DNA from: Cryobacterium adonitolivorans
GTDB taxonomy: Bacteria; Actinomycetota; Actinomycetes; Actinomycetales; Microbacteriaceae
Assembly: GCF_004402695.1 (NCBI RefSeq)
Contig: NZ_SOFL01000040.1
Location: forward strand, 34,768-98,767
Length of the DNA: 64,000 bases
Direction of reading: 5' to 3'
Shown: positions 54,502 to 64,000 of the stretch, piece after piece
Layout of the letters: every line of letters starts with the position of its first letter
Position numbering within the stretch: the first letter of the stretch is position 1
The notes under the pieces: generated by a model
The model's database searches: none
Seen by the model: only the letters and a program-made list of their open reading frames with translations
Told to the model about the DNA's origin: nothing
Translations under genes and position numbers: made by a program

Positions 54502-55703
54502 CCCTGCACGAACGCTACGCCGACGCAATGATGAAGACCCTCTCGCCCCCGCTGGCCGTGCTGGTGCGCGGCGAGGGCTGCTATGTCTGGGACGAGAACG
54601 GCACCAAATACCTCGACTTCCTGGCCGGCATCGCCGTCAACTCGCTCGGCCACGCCCACCCCGACATGGTCGCCGCCGCCCAGCAGCAGATCGGCACTCT
54701 CGCGCACATCTCCAACTACTTCGCCTCGCCGTCCCAGATCGAGCTGGCCGAGCGGCTCAAACGCCTCACCGGCGCGGGCGATGCGGGCCGGGTCTACTTC
54801 TGCAATTCCGGAGCCGAGGCCAACGAGGCCGCGTTCAAGCTCGCCAGGCTGAACACCGCCGGCGGTCGCCGCAACCGGATCCTCGCCCTGAACGACTCGT
54901 TCCACGGCCGCACCATGGGGGCGCTCGCCCTCACCGGCAAGCCGCTCATGCGCGCCCCGTTCGAACCGGTGCCCGGCGGTGTGCAGCACATCGAGACCAG
55001 CATCGCCGTCCTGGAACGCGAAATCGACGACACCGTCGCAGCACTCTTCCTCGAGCCGGTCAAGGGTGAGGCCGGTGTCATCGACCTGCCGGAAGGCTAC
55101 CTGCGCCGCGCCCGCGAGCTGTGCACCAAGCACGGGGTGCTGCTGATCATCGACGAGGTGCAGACCGGCGCCGGCCGTACCGGCAAGTGGTTCGCCTACG
55201 AGCATTCCAACGTGCTGCCGGATGCCGTCACCCTCGCCAAGGGCATCGGCGGGGGAGTGCCGATCGGAGCGCTCGTGACCTTCGGGGCCACCAGCGACCT
55301 GTTCCTCCGCGGCCAGCACGGCTCCACCTTCGGTGGCAACCCGTTCGTGACCGCCACTTCCAACGCCGTGCTGGGCGTCATCGAACGGGACGACCTCGTC
55401 GGCAACGCCGCCCGTCGCGGCGAACAGCTCCGCGAGCTCATCACCCGCATCGATTCGCCCCTGATCAGCGAGGTCCGTGGCCGCGGGCTACTGCTCGGCA
55501 TCGGCCTGAGCGAACCCGTGGCCCTGAAGCTGGCCGCCGCCGCGCTGGCCGAAGGCCTGATCGTGAACGCCGCGAACGAATCCAGCATCCGGATTGCCCC
55601 GCCGTTGATCGTGGGGGACGCCGAGCTGGCCGATTTCGACGAGCGTTTTCGTGCGGCCCTGGCCAGTGTGACCAGTTCGGGGCTCGTCTCCGCCAATAGA
55701 TAG
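54498..55703 (+). CDS. argD: Acetylornithine aminotransferase
   Basis: 401 residues. Class III PLP aminotransferase. [17 protein letters not shown] binds the cofactor phosphate, [18 protein letters not shown] holds the PLP aspartate, and the Schiff-base lysine is in [18 protein letters not shown] (near residue 251). The ATG overlaps the argB stop by four bases. It may also serve in lysine synthesis as the DapC activity. Confidence 0.95.
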   Translation: MTLHERYADAMMKTLSPPLAVLVRGEGCYVWDENGTKYLDFLAGIAVNSLGHAHPDMVAAAQQQIGTLAHISNYFASPSQIELAERLKRLTGAGDAGRVYFCNSGAEANEAAFKLARLNTAGGRRNRILALNDSFHGRTMGALALTGKPLMRAPFEPVPGGVQHIETSIAVLEREIDDTVAALFLEPVKGEAGVIDLPEGYLRRARELCTKHGVLLIIDEVQTGAGRTGKWFAYEHSNVLPDAVTLAKGIGGGVPIGALVTFGATSDLFLRGQHGSTFGGNPFVTATSNAVLGVIERDDLVGNAARRGEQLRELITRIDSPLISEVRGRGLLLGIGLSEPVALKLAAAALAEGLIVNAANESSIRIAPPLIVGDAELADFDERFRAALASVTSSGLVSANR

Positions 55704-55781
55704 CCTGCAAACCGGTAACGTGCCACCAGATAAGGTGGAGGAATCCCGCATAACACCGAAGAATTCAGCGAAAGTGACCCC

Positions 55782-56711
55782 GTGACCCGCCATTTCCTGC
55801 GCGACGACGACATCTCACCGGCCGAACAGGCCGAGATCCTCGATCTGGCCCTGGAACTGAAGCGAGACCGATTCACGGTCCAGCCCCTGGCCGGACCGAA
55901 AACCGTCGCCGTGATCTTCGACAAGTCCTCCACCCGTACCCGGGTCTCGTTCGCAGTCGGCATCGCCGACCTCGGCGGCAGCCCGTTGATCATCAGCACC
56001 GCGAGCAGTCAGCTCGGCGGCAAGGAAACCGCCGCCGACACGGCCCGGGTCCTCGAACGCCAGGTCGCCGCGATCGTGTGGCGCACCTACGGCCAGGCCG
56101 GCCTCGAAGAGATGGCTCTGAACACCACGGTGCCCGTGGTCAATGCGCTCTCCGACGACTTCCACCCCTGCCAGCTGCTCGCCGACCTGCTCACCATCCG
56201 TGAGCACCGCGGCAACCTCGCCGGCCAGACCCTCACCTTCCTCGGCGACGGTGCCTGCAACATGGCGCAGTCCTACCTGCTCGCCGGTGCGACCGCCGGC
56301 ATGCACGTGCGCATCGCCTCGCCGGCCGGCTACACACCTCACCCGCAGGTCGTCGCCGACGCCGAAGCCATCGCCCTGCAGACCGGCGGTTCCGTGGCCC
56401 TGTTCACCGACCCGGCCGTGGCCGTGGCCGGCGTCGACGTGGTCATCACCGACACCTGGGTGTCGATGGGCAAGGAAGAGGAAAAGGCCATCCGGCTCGG
56501 CTCGCTCGGCAGCTACCGCGTCGACGCCGCCCTGATGGCCCTGGCCAAGGACGACGCACACTTCATGCACTGCCTGCCGGCCGACCGTGGCTATGAAGTC
56601 ACGGCCGACGTCATCGACGGCCCACAGAGCATCATCTGGGATGAGGCGGAAAACCGCCTGCACGCCCAGAAGGCGCTGCTCGTCTGGCTGCTCGCGCACA
56701 ACGCGCGATAG
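55782..56711 (+). CDS. argF: Ornithine carbamoyltransferase
   Basis: 309 residues. Binds carbamoyl phosphate through FDKSSTRTRVSF (residues about 47-58) and ornithine through the HCLPADRG loop near residue 266, with the conserved FHPCQLLADLLTI. Spaced 78 bp after argD, where a CCACC/GGTGG hairpin lies at about 55729. The GTG start has GAAAGTG upstream. Confidence 0.96.
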   Translation: MTRHFLRDDDISPAEQAEILDLALELKRDRFTVQPLAGPKTVAVIFDKSSTRTRVSFAVGIADLGGSPLIISTASSQLGGKETAADTARVLERQVAAIVWRTYGQAGLEEMALNTTVPVVNALSDDFHPCQLLADLLTIREHRGNLAGQTLTFLGDGACNMAQSYLLAGATAGMHVRIASPAGYTPHPQVVADAEAIALQTGGSVALFTDPAVAVAGVDVVITDTWVSMGKEEEKAIRLGSLGSYRVDAALMALAKDDAHFMHCLPADRGYEVTADVIDGPQSIIWDEAENRLHAQKALLVWLLAHNAR

Positions 56712-56735
56712 CAGTCGGCTCGCACGCACCACCAA

Positions 56736-56741
56736 TAAACT
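56736..56741 (+). promoter_or_regulatory. -10 element of argG
   Basis: TAAACT in the argF-argG gap gives a predicted start near 56748 and a short leader holding the GAAGGAG ribosome-binding site; unlike its neighbours this mRNA is leadered. Confidence 0.45.
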
Positions 56742-56771
56742 TGAATCACGCAGAACTTATGAAGGAGAACC

Positions 56772-59416
<2,645 letters not shown>

Positions 59417-59457
59417 GCCGTCCCGCTGAGAACCGCACCCCGACGAAAACGCTTCGG

Positions 59458-60051
59458 ATGACCGTCGACCGTGACCTGTTCGCCCAGGGCGCGGTCGGCG
59501 TGGCCCCGCTCCTACTGGGCGGCCTGCTCCGGCACGGCGACACCGTGCTTCGCATCACCGAGGTCGAGGCGTACCTGGCCGGAACCGACCCCGGTTCGCA
59601 CGCCTTCCGCCGGCGCACCGACCGCAACTCCACCATGTTCGGGCCGCCAGGTCACCTGTACGCGTACTTCAGCTACGGCATGCACGTGTGCGCCAACATC
59701 GTCTGCTCTCCCGAGGGCGAGGCGTCGGCGGTGTTGCTGCGCGCCGGCGAGATCGTGGCGGGCCACGAGGCCGCCCGAGCCCGTCGCGGCCCGGCGGTTG
59801 CGGTGCGGGACCTGGCGCGCGGTCCGGCCAGGCTCACCCAGGCCCTGGGCATCGGGTTGCACCAGGACGGTGCCGATCTGACCGTTGAACCGTTCGAGGT
59901 GACCCTGGCCGAGGCGGCTCCGGCGGCGCAGGCCGGCCCTCGCACCGGAGTGAGCGGGCCCGGCGGCGGCACCGACTACGCCTGGCGGTTCTGGATTCCG
60001 GGGGACCGGACGGTGTCCGCGTACCGACGGCATCCCGGCGCCCTCAATTGA
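59458..60051 (+). CDS. DNA-3-methyladenine glycosylase (AAG/MPG family)
   Basis: 197 residues. Excises alkylated purines. [21 protein letters not shown] carries the catalytic glutamate, [19 protein letters not shown] the base-flipping tyrosines, and [11 protein letters not shown] the core. Follows argH by 41 bp and precedes the tyrS neighbourhood, as in mycobacteria (argH, mpg, tyrS). A loop near residues 170-178 is Gly/Ser-rich. Confidence 0.92.
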   Translation: MTVDRDLFAQGAVGVAPLLLGGLLRHGDTVLRITEVEAYLAGTDPGSHAFRRRTDRNSTMFGPPGHLYAYFSYGMHVCANIVCSPEGEASAVLLRAGEIVAGHEAARARRGPAVAVRDLARGPARLTQALGIGLHQDGADLTVEPFEVTLAEAAPAAQAGPRTGVSGPGGGTDYAWRFWIPGDRTVSAYRRHPGALN

Positions 60052-60115
60052 CTTTCACTTGTACCGGCCAGTAACTCTGGCCATCCCCAGAAAAGCGACA
60101 CAGAAGGAAGCATCA

Positions 60116-60556
60116 ATGCCCACTCGCACCGCCCGCACAGCCTGGACTGGAACCCTCGACGACGGCGCAGGCCAGGTCGAACTGACCAGCTCGCAGCTCG
60201 GCACCCACGACGTCTCATTCCCCCGGCGCGCCGCAGACGACGCCAACGGGACCACGAGCCCCGAGGAACTGCTCGGCGCTGCCCACTCCGCCTGCTACTC
60301 CATGCAGCTCTCCGCCGAACTGGCCGCAAGCGGCGGAACCATCGAGGCCCTGGACGTGTCGGCTGACGTCACCCTCGGCGCCGACCCCGCCGGCGGCTTC
60401 CGCCTCACCGGCATCCACCTCACCGTGACCGGCGAGGTTTCCGGCATCGACAGTGAGACCTTCCTCGCCGCTGCGCAGGCCGCGAAGGAGAACTGCCCGG
60501 TCAGCAAGGCGCTCACCGGCGTGGAAATCACCCTCGACGCGGTGCTCGAAGACTAA
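60116..60556 (+). CDS. OsmC family peroxiredoxin (second copy)
   Basis: 146 residues. Active cysteines in AAHSACYSMQLSAEL (about residue 62) and AKENCPVSKALTG (about residue 127). It shares with the protein at 5645-6070 the ARTAWTG(T/D)L opening, the SPEELLGAAH block and the C-terminal ITLDA. The ATG at 60116 follows GAAGGAAG by 6 nt; a longer reading from 60059 lacks one. Both proteins belong to the OsmC rather than Ohr branch. Confidence 0.92.
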   Translation: MPTRTARTAWTGTLDDGAGQVELTSSQLGTHDVSFPRRAADDANGTTSPEELLGAAHSACYSMQLSAELAASGGTIEALDVSADVTLGADPAGGFRLTGIHLTVTGEVSGIDSETFLAAAQAAKENCPVSKALTGVEITLDAVLED

Positions 60557-60572
60557 ACACCCCGCAAGAAAC

Positions 60573-60612
60573 AAGCCCGGCCCGCAGGATGATCCTGCGG
60601 GCCGGGCTTTCT
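60573..60612 (+). terminator. Intrinsic terminator after the second osmC gene
   Basis: A perfect 17-bp stem (AAGCCCGGCCCGCAGGA with complement) has loop TGA and is followed by TCTT, making one of the strongest hairpins in the window. Confidence 0.9.
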
Positions 60613-60642
60613 TGGTGTGAGGGCGGCCACCGGCCACCGGGG

Positions 60643-61260
60643 TCAGGACTGCGCGAGGCTCACCAGAATGGCGCAGGCGCATGCCCAGATGAGGCTGGCG
60701 AAGGTGCCGATGATGAACCGTTCGCGTGCCTCAGAGGATGCCAGCTCGGTGAAACGGCCGACGCCCTTGATCGCCACGACGACGGCGAGGGCCTCGGGGA
60801 AGCCGGCCAGGATCGCGCCGGCGACGGCCAGGCGCTCCAGGATGCCGATGGTGAGACCGCCGCGCAACACCTCGTGCACCGCAGCCGCCGGGGCCGTGGT
60901 ACCCACGGTCGCGGCGTCGTCGGCGGATTCGGTGCCGACCAGGATTCCGCCGTGGCTGCCGGGCGCCACCGAGTTCTTCGTGGCCAGCTGCAGGGCGAGC
61001 ACGGCCACCGGGCCGCCGCCGATCACGGCCAGCGCCAGTGCGGCCAGGCCGATGACCACGCCGAAGACCACCGGCGCCTCTCCGAGGGGGAGGGCGGCGA
61101 GCAGCAGGGCCACGCCCAACGCCCCGGCCGACGCGACCGCGATCGGCTGCTTTCCCAGTCGGAAAGCGAGGATGGCCAGAATCAACGAGGCCATCGTGAC
61201 CAGGAGCAGGAGCGCCCAGTACAGGTACAGCACGACATCGAGGGAAGTCAGGGCATTCAT
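60643..61260 (-). CDS. Putative integral membrane protein, SatD-operon partner
   Basis: 205 residues. Hydrophobic segments at about 10-33, 42-58, 62-92 and 183-203, with a central soluble region (about 93-180). No known motif. It overlaps the SatD-like gene by ATGA, so the two are co-translated. In other actinobacteria SatD-like proteins neighbour membrane proteins of this kind, so it is named by context only. Confidence 0.6.
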   Translation of the reverse strand: MNALTSLDVVLYLYWALLLLVTMASLILAILAFRLGKQPIAVASAGALGVALLLAALPLGEAPVVFGVVIGLAALALAVIGGGPVAVLALQLATKNSVAPGSHGGILVGTESADDAATVGTTAPAAAVHEVLRGGLTIGILERLAVAGAILAGFPEALAVVVAIKGVGRFTELASSEARERFIIGTFASLIWACACAILVSLAQS

Positions 61261-61910
61261 CGGCGGAGGCCATCCATTTCGCTGGTATCGCTGTCGAGGG
61301 TGTCACTGTCGAGGTTGTCTAGCAGCCTAACCAGTGCCGGGTGTGCGGCGCGCTCCACCTTCCACTGCGCACTCTTCACCCGCTGGCTCACCGCGGCCGT
61401 CGAGATTCCGAGCGTGCGAGCGATGGCGGTCTGCGCCAGACCGCTCTCGAGCAGGTCCACCGCCTCCCACCCCTCATTGCTGCGACGCTGGCGCAGCAGG
61501 AGCAGCATCGTCACGAGTGCCTCCACCTCCGCGCCTGTCGAGGCTCCGCGCCGGTCGGGTGCGGGCGGGGTGTCCAGCGCGAAGCGCGCCTCGGATCGTT
61601 TGGCCCGGGTCACCGCTGCCCTGGCGGCGATGAACGCGTCTCCCGTGGCCTGCCGGGTGGTGGCCGGCAGAGGGGTGCGCACCGGGCCGATTCCCACGCC
61701 GACACTCCAGAATCCGGTGCGGTGCAGATCGAGCACGACGGCGAATGCGTCGGCGGCCGTGCCGACGAGGAGCTGGATCTCGTCGCCGGAGGTTTGGTCG
61801 GGGGGCAGCATGAAGGCCTCGGCGTGGCGAAGCATCAACTCGTTGATCATGTCGCTGGCGCGATCGCGATCATGGCGGCTGTCGATTTGATCGGCGGTAA
61901 TCACAAACAT
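61257..61910 (-). CDS. SatD-like protein with C-terminal helix-turn-helix
   Basis: 217 residues. The N-terminus (MFVITADQIDSRHDRDRA) resembles the SatD opening (I-x-(G/A)D-x-(I/V)-S-R), and the central part has a nucleotide-cyclase-like feel (SVGVGIGPVRTPLP). ESGLAQTAIARTLGISTAAVSQRVKSAQW (about residues 156-184) is a clear helix-turn-helix. The last residues contain a duplicated LDSDT. Its own promoter holds direct repeats (61926-61944) suited to autoregulation. Confidence 0.65.
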   Translation of the reverse strand: MFVITADQIDSRHDRDRASDMINELMLRHAEAFMLPPDQTSGDEIQLLVGTAADAFAVVLDLHRTGFWSVGVGIGPVRTPLPATTRQATGDAFIAARAAVTRAKRSEARFALDTPPAPDRRGASTGAEVEALVTMLLLLRQRRSNEGWEAVDLLESGLAQTAIARTLGISTAAVSQRVKSAQWKVERAAHPALVRLLDNLDSDTLDSDTSEMDGLRR

Positions 61911-61918
61911 GGGTTAAG

Positions 61919-61962
61919 CCTCCGTCCTAATCACAGCCTAATCAAGGTTCACGGATTAATCC
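61919..61962 (-). promoter_or_regulatory. Candidate operator of the SatD-like operon
   Basis: CCTAATCA occurs at 61926-61933 and 61937-61944, centre-to-centre 11 bp, i.e. one helical turn. GGATTAATCC, a perfect palindrome, is at 61953-61962. On the minus strand TAGGCT (61935-61940) is a likely -10, so a protein on the repeats would cover the promoter. GGAGG (61919-61923) precedes the ATG by 8 nt. Confidence 0.5.
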
Positions 61963-62039
61963 ATCACTATTTAGCCTCAAGGCTTGATCGACGGCTTGTG
62001 TCGGATGCCGAATCTCGAGAACGCGGCGGTCAGCGCTGG

Positions 62040-62045
62040 TAATCT
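62040..62045 (+). promoter_or_regulatory. -10 element of leaderless tyrS
   Basis: TAATCT ends exactly 7 nt before the second of two adjacent GTG codons (62049, 62052), so 62052 is taken as the start. Confidence 0.5.
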
Positions 62046-62051
62046 GGCGTG

Positions 62052-63353
62052 GTGTCAGACCCCAGTATCCTTGCCCAGCAAGCCAACGACCCCACCTTCG
62101 CCGACGTCTGGGAGGAAATCTCCTGGCGCGGCCTGGTCCACGTCTCCACCGATGAGTCCGCGCTGCGCGCGCTGCTTGCCGGGGAGCCGATCACGTACTA
62201 CTGCGGCTTCGACCCCACCGCCGCGAGCCTGCACCTGGGCAACCTGGTTCAACTCCTGCTGATGCGCCGGCTGCAGCTGGCCGGACACCGGCCGCTCGGC
62301 CTCGTCGGCGGGTCCACCGGGCTCATCGGTGACCCACGCCCCACGGCGGAGCGCACGCTGAACACCCCGGAGGTTGTCAACGAGTGGGTCGGCTACCTGC
62401 AGGCGCAGGTCACCCGCTTCCTCAGCGCCGAGGGGGACAACGCCGTGACCCTGGTGAACAACCTCGACTGGACGGCGCCGCTGTCGGCGATCGACTTCCT
62501 ACGCGACATCGGCAAGTACTACCGGGTGGGCACCATGCTCAAGAAGGATGCGGTGAGCGCCCGGCTCAATTCCGACGCGGGCATCAGCTACACCGAGTTC
62601 AGCTACCAGGTGCTGCAGGGGATGGACTTCCTCGAGCTGTACCGCAGCCACGGGTGTGTGCTGCAGACCGGGGGCAGCGACCAGTGGGGCAACCTCACCA
62701 GCGGCACCGACCTCATCCACCGCGCGGAGGGCACCAGCGTGCACGCGATCGGCACCCCGCTGATCACCAACACCGACGGCACCAAGTTCGGCAAGAGCGA
62801 GGGGAACGCGGTGTGGCTGGACCCCACTCTCACGAGCCCGTACGCGATGTACCAGTTCTGGCTGAACACCGACGACGCCGATGTCATCGCCCGGCTCAAG
62901 ATCTTCACCTTCCTCACTCGCGTTCAGATCGACGCGCTCGAGGACCTGGTGGCCAGCGAACCGTTCAAGCGTGAGGCCCAGCGCACCCTCGCGTACGAGG
63001 TGACCAGCCTGGTGCACGGTGTCTCGGCAACGGATGCCGCAATTCGGGCCACGCAGGCCCTCTTCGGCCAGGGCGACCTGGCCGATCTCGACCCCGAGAC
63101 CCTCGAAGCGGCCCTCCGGGCGTTGCCGAACACCACGACGTTCCCGCAGGCACAGGTGATGCAGCTGCTCGTGGACACCGGACTCACCAAGAGCCTGGGC
63201 GAAGCGCGCCGGGCGATCGGTCAGGGCGGCGTCTACCTGAACAACGTGAAAGTCACCGATGAGGCGGCCACCGTCGAGGGATCCGTCCTGCCCGGGGGAG
63301 TGGCCGTACTCCGTCGTGGCAAGAAGACCCTCGCCGGCGTTTTCGTCGAATAG
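62052..63353 (+). CDS. tyrS: Tyrosyl-tRNA synthetase
   Basis: 433 residues, class I. The HIGH-type motif is FDPTAASLHLGNLV (residues about 54-67) and the KMSKS-type motif KFGKSEGN (about residue 240), with VVDSIDF-like helices and a C-terminal S4 RNA-binding domain (about 360-430, EARRAIGQGGVYLNNVKV). GTG start at 62052 with the leaderless -10; no T-box leader is recognised. An rRNA operon follows about 550 bp downstream. Confidence 0.95.
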   Translation: MSDPSILAQQANDPTFADVWEEISWRGLVHVSTDESALRALLAGEPITYYCGFDPTAASLHLGNLVQLLLMRRLQLAGHRPLGLVGGSTGLIGDPRPTAERTLNTPEVVNEWVGYLQAQVTRFLSAEGDNAVTLVNNLDWTAPLSAIDFLRDIGKYYRVGTMLKKDAVSARLNSDAGISYTEFSYQVLQGMDFLELYRSHGCVLQTGGSDQWGNLTSGTDLIHRAEGTSVHAIGTPLITNTDGTKFGKSEGNAVWLDPTLTSPYAMYQFWLNTDDADVIARLKIFTFLTRVQIDALEDLVASEPFKREAQRTLAYEVTSLVHGVSATDAAIRATQALFGQGDLADLDPETLEAALRALPNTTTFPQAQVMQLLVDTGLTKSLGEARRAIGQGGVYLNNVKVTDEAATVEGSVLPGGVAVLRRGKKTLAGVFVE

Positions 63354-63360
63354 CCCTCGG

Positions 63361-63400
63361 CTGCCCGCAGTGTGGCCGGCAGGTTACGGCCGCATTGCAG
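63361..63400 (+). terminator. Possible weak terminator after tyrS
   Basis: CTGC...GGCCG and CGGCC...GCAG arms form an imperfect stem about 7 bp after the tyrS stop. No T-run. Confidence 0.35.
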
Positions 63401-63440
63401 GAAGGTGTCCATCTGCGACACGCCCGGGATGCTGCCGGGA

Positions 63441-63469
63441 TTGCGGGGCATTCGGAACCCGCGTAATGT
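63441..63469 (+). promoter_or_regulatory. Candidate rrn promoter
   Basis: TTGCGG (63441-63446), a 17-bp spacer and TAATGT (63464-63469) make the best promoter-like pair in the leader upstream of 16S. It lies about 440 bp before the 16S gene. A GATTC-CTCC/GGAG-GAATC hairpin at 63582-63607 is inside the predicted transcript. Confidence 0.45.
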
Positions 63470-63481
63470 CATCTCTTGTCA

Positions 63482-63909
63482 CCCCACAGGTGCGGAAAGC
63501 CGAAGAGCTTACCGGCCTCAAGCGGGACCACTTCCAAGTCGTGCAGCGAATTCATTCGAATTGCAGGGCTTGATGGCGTTTGATTCACTCCAAATCTGGA
63601 GCGAATCGTAACGACACGAAAAACAGAATTACATCGAAGTGCCTCAGTGCAAAGGTCAATTGGCCGGCGGCTGGGTGCGTCCGATCCTTGAGAACTCAAC
63701 AGCGTGCACAATGTCAAATGCCAAAAACCTCGTGGTTTGGATCCGTTTCTAGCGGTGAAGGGCCAGGAGATTCCTTTGGAAAACATTTAAACAACAAAGC
63801 AAGTCAGTAATGATTTGTTCTGTCAGTTTCAAACTTGCATCGTTGTCGCCTATTCCGGCGGCTCGGTGCACTAGATGTGACGCCAGCTTGCTGGTTAGTC
63901 AGCTAAACA
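63482..63909 (+). other. rRNA operon leader
   Basis: The region is markedly A+T-richer than the rest of the window and has no coding potential. TTGAGAACTCAACAGCGTGC (63688-63707), which recurs in leaders and spacers of actinobacterial rRNA operons, lies here, followed by a small AAACC/GGTTT hairpin (about 63723-63738). These parts probably form the RNase III/antitermination stem that is processed with 16S. Confidence 0.7.
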
Positions 63910-64000
63910 TTTACGGAGAGTTTGATCCTGGCTCAGGACGAACGCTGGCGGCGTGCTTAACACATGCAAGTCGAACGGTGACGGAGGAGCTTGCTTCTTC
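63910..64000 (+). rRNA. rrs: 16S ribosomal RNA gene, 5' end only
   Basis: AGAGTTTGATCCTGGCTCAG begins at 63917, equivalent to E. coli position 8, so the mature 5' end is near 63910. The gene runs off the right edge; about 91 bases are present, ending in the V1 hairpin region. The conserved ACGCTGGCGGCGTGCTTAAC follows. Too little is present to name the genus. Confidence 0.97.

Noticed and set aside
61911..62048. T-box leader for tyrS
   Set aside because: No specifier loop, AGGGTGGNACCGCG box or terminator was found, and the gap is too short; tyrS appears leaderless.

Overview
This window is core chromosome of a high-GC Gram-positive bacterium (Actinobacteria), most likely a member of the Microbacteriaceae. 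Three things point there: the very high G+C with GC-rich third codon positions; the gene order dapB-dapA-rnj-ftsK-pgsA-cinA-clgR-DUF3046-recA-recX-miaB-miaA-dapF-hflX-lexA-chiZ/divS, which I recall as the actinobacterial arrangement around recA; and the 5' end of a 16S rRNA gene at the right edge. Genus cannot be fixed from what is visible. No prophage, insertion sequence, CRISPR array, tRNA gene or plasmid function was seen.

Layout. 1-7.1 kb: the tail of an M16 peptidase, a histidine phosphatase, a minus-strand NTF2-like protein and a GNAT acetyltransferase, dapB with a small TPR membrane protein, a minus-strand AbiEi-like gene embedded in an unusual family of 19-bp repeats and palindromes, and a leftward group (thioredoxin/DUF4395 pair; OsmC/epimerase pair). 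7.2-13.2 kb: dapA, rnj (RNase J) and a three-gene MacB-type export system. 13.3-30.7 kb: the ftsK-to-lexA block, covering chromosome segregation, the ClgR regulator, recombination and SOS response, tRNA modification (miaB, miaA), lysine/peptidoglycan (dapF), hflX, and the metF-metE methionine pair behind a structured leader. lexA faces a LysM protein (ChiZ/DivS-like) across a shared SOS box. 31.4-41.3 kb: hisC-hisB-hisH-priA-sseB, then the giant helicase gene lhr overlapping a Nei/Fpg glycosylase. 41.4-44.2 kb: DUF1844, infC-rpmI-rplT (infC apparently starting at ATC) and a TrmH-family rRNA methyltransferase. 44.2-47.6 kb: gluABCD glutamate-type ABC importer. 47.6-59.4 kb: pheST and argCJBDFGH (no argR). 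59.4-64 kb: an alkyladenine glycosylase, a second OsmC protein, a SatD-like/membrane-protein pair, tyrS, and the long A+T-richer leader of an rRNA operon whose 16S gene begins about 63910.

Functionally the window joins lysine/DAP synthesis (dapA, dapB, dapF), histidine and arginine synthesis, methionine synthesis, DNA repair (recA, recX, lexA, lhr, two glycosylases) and translation (infC, rpmI, rplT, pheST, tyrS, miaAB).

The most interesting signals are not new genes but sequence architecture. A TANNNT hexamer ends 7-9 nt before the start codon of at least fifteen genes, indicating widespread leaderless mRNAs. Short tandem repeats whose unit is not a multiple of three (16 bp at the cinA start, 19 bp beside the AbiEi-like gene) are present, along with a perfect 40-bp palindrome. 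The metF leader has several stems and a terminator-like hairpin, and the chiZ/divS 5' leader carries a strong hairpin. I did not find convincing evidence for an entirely new multi-gene system.
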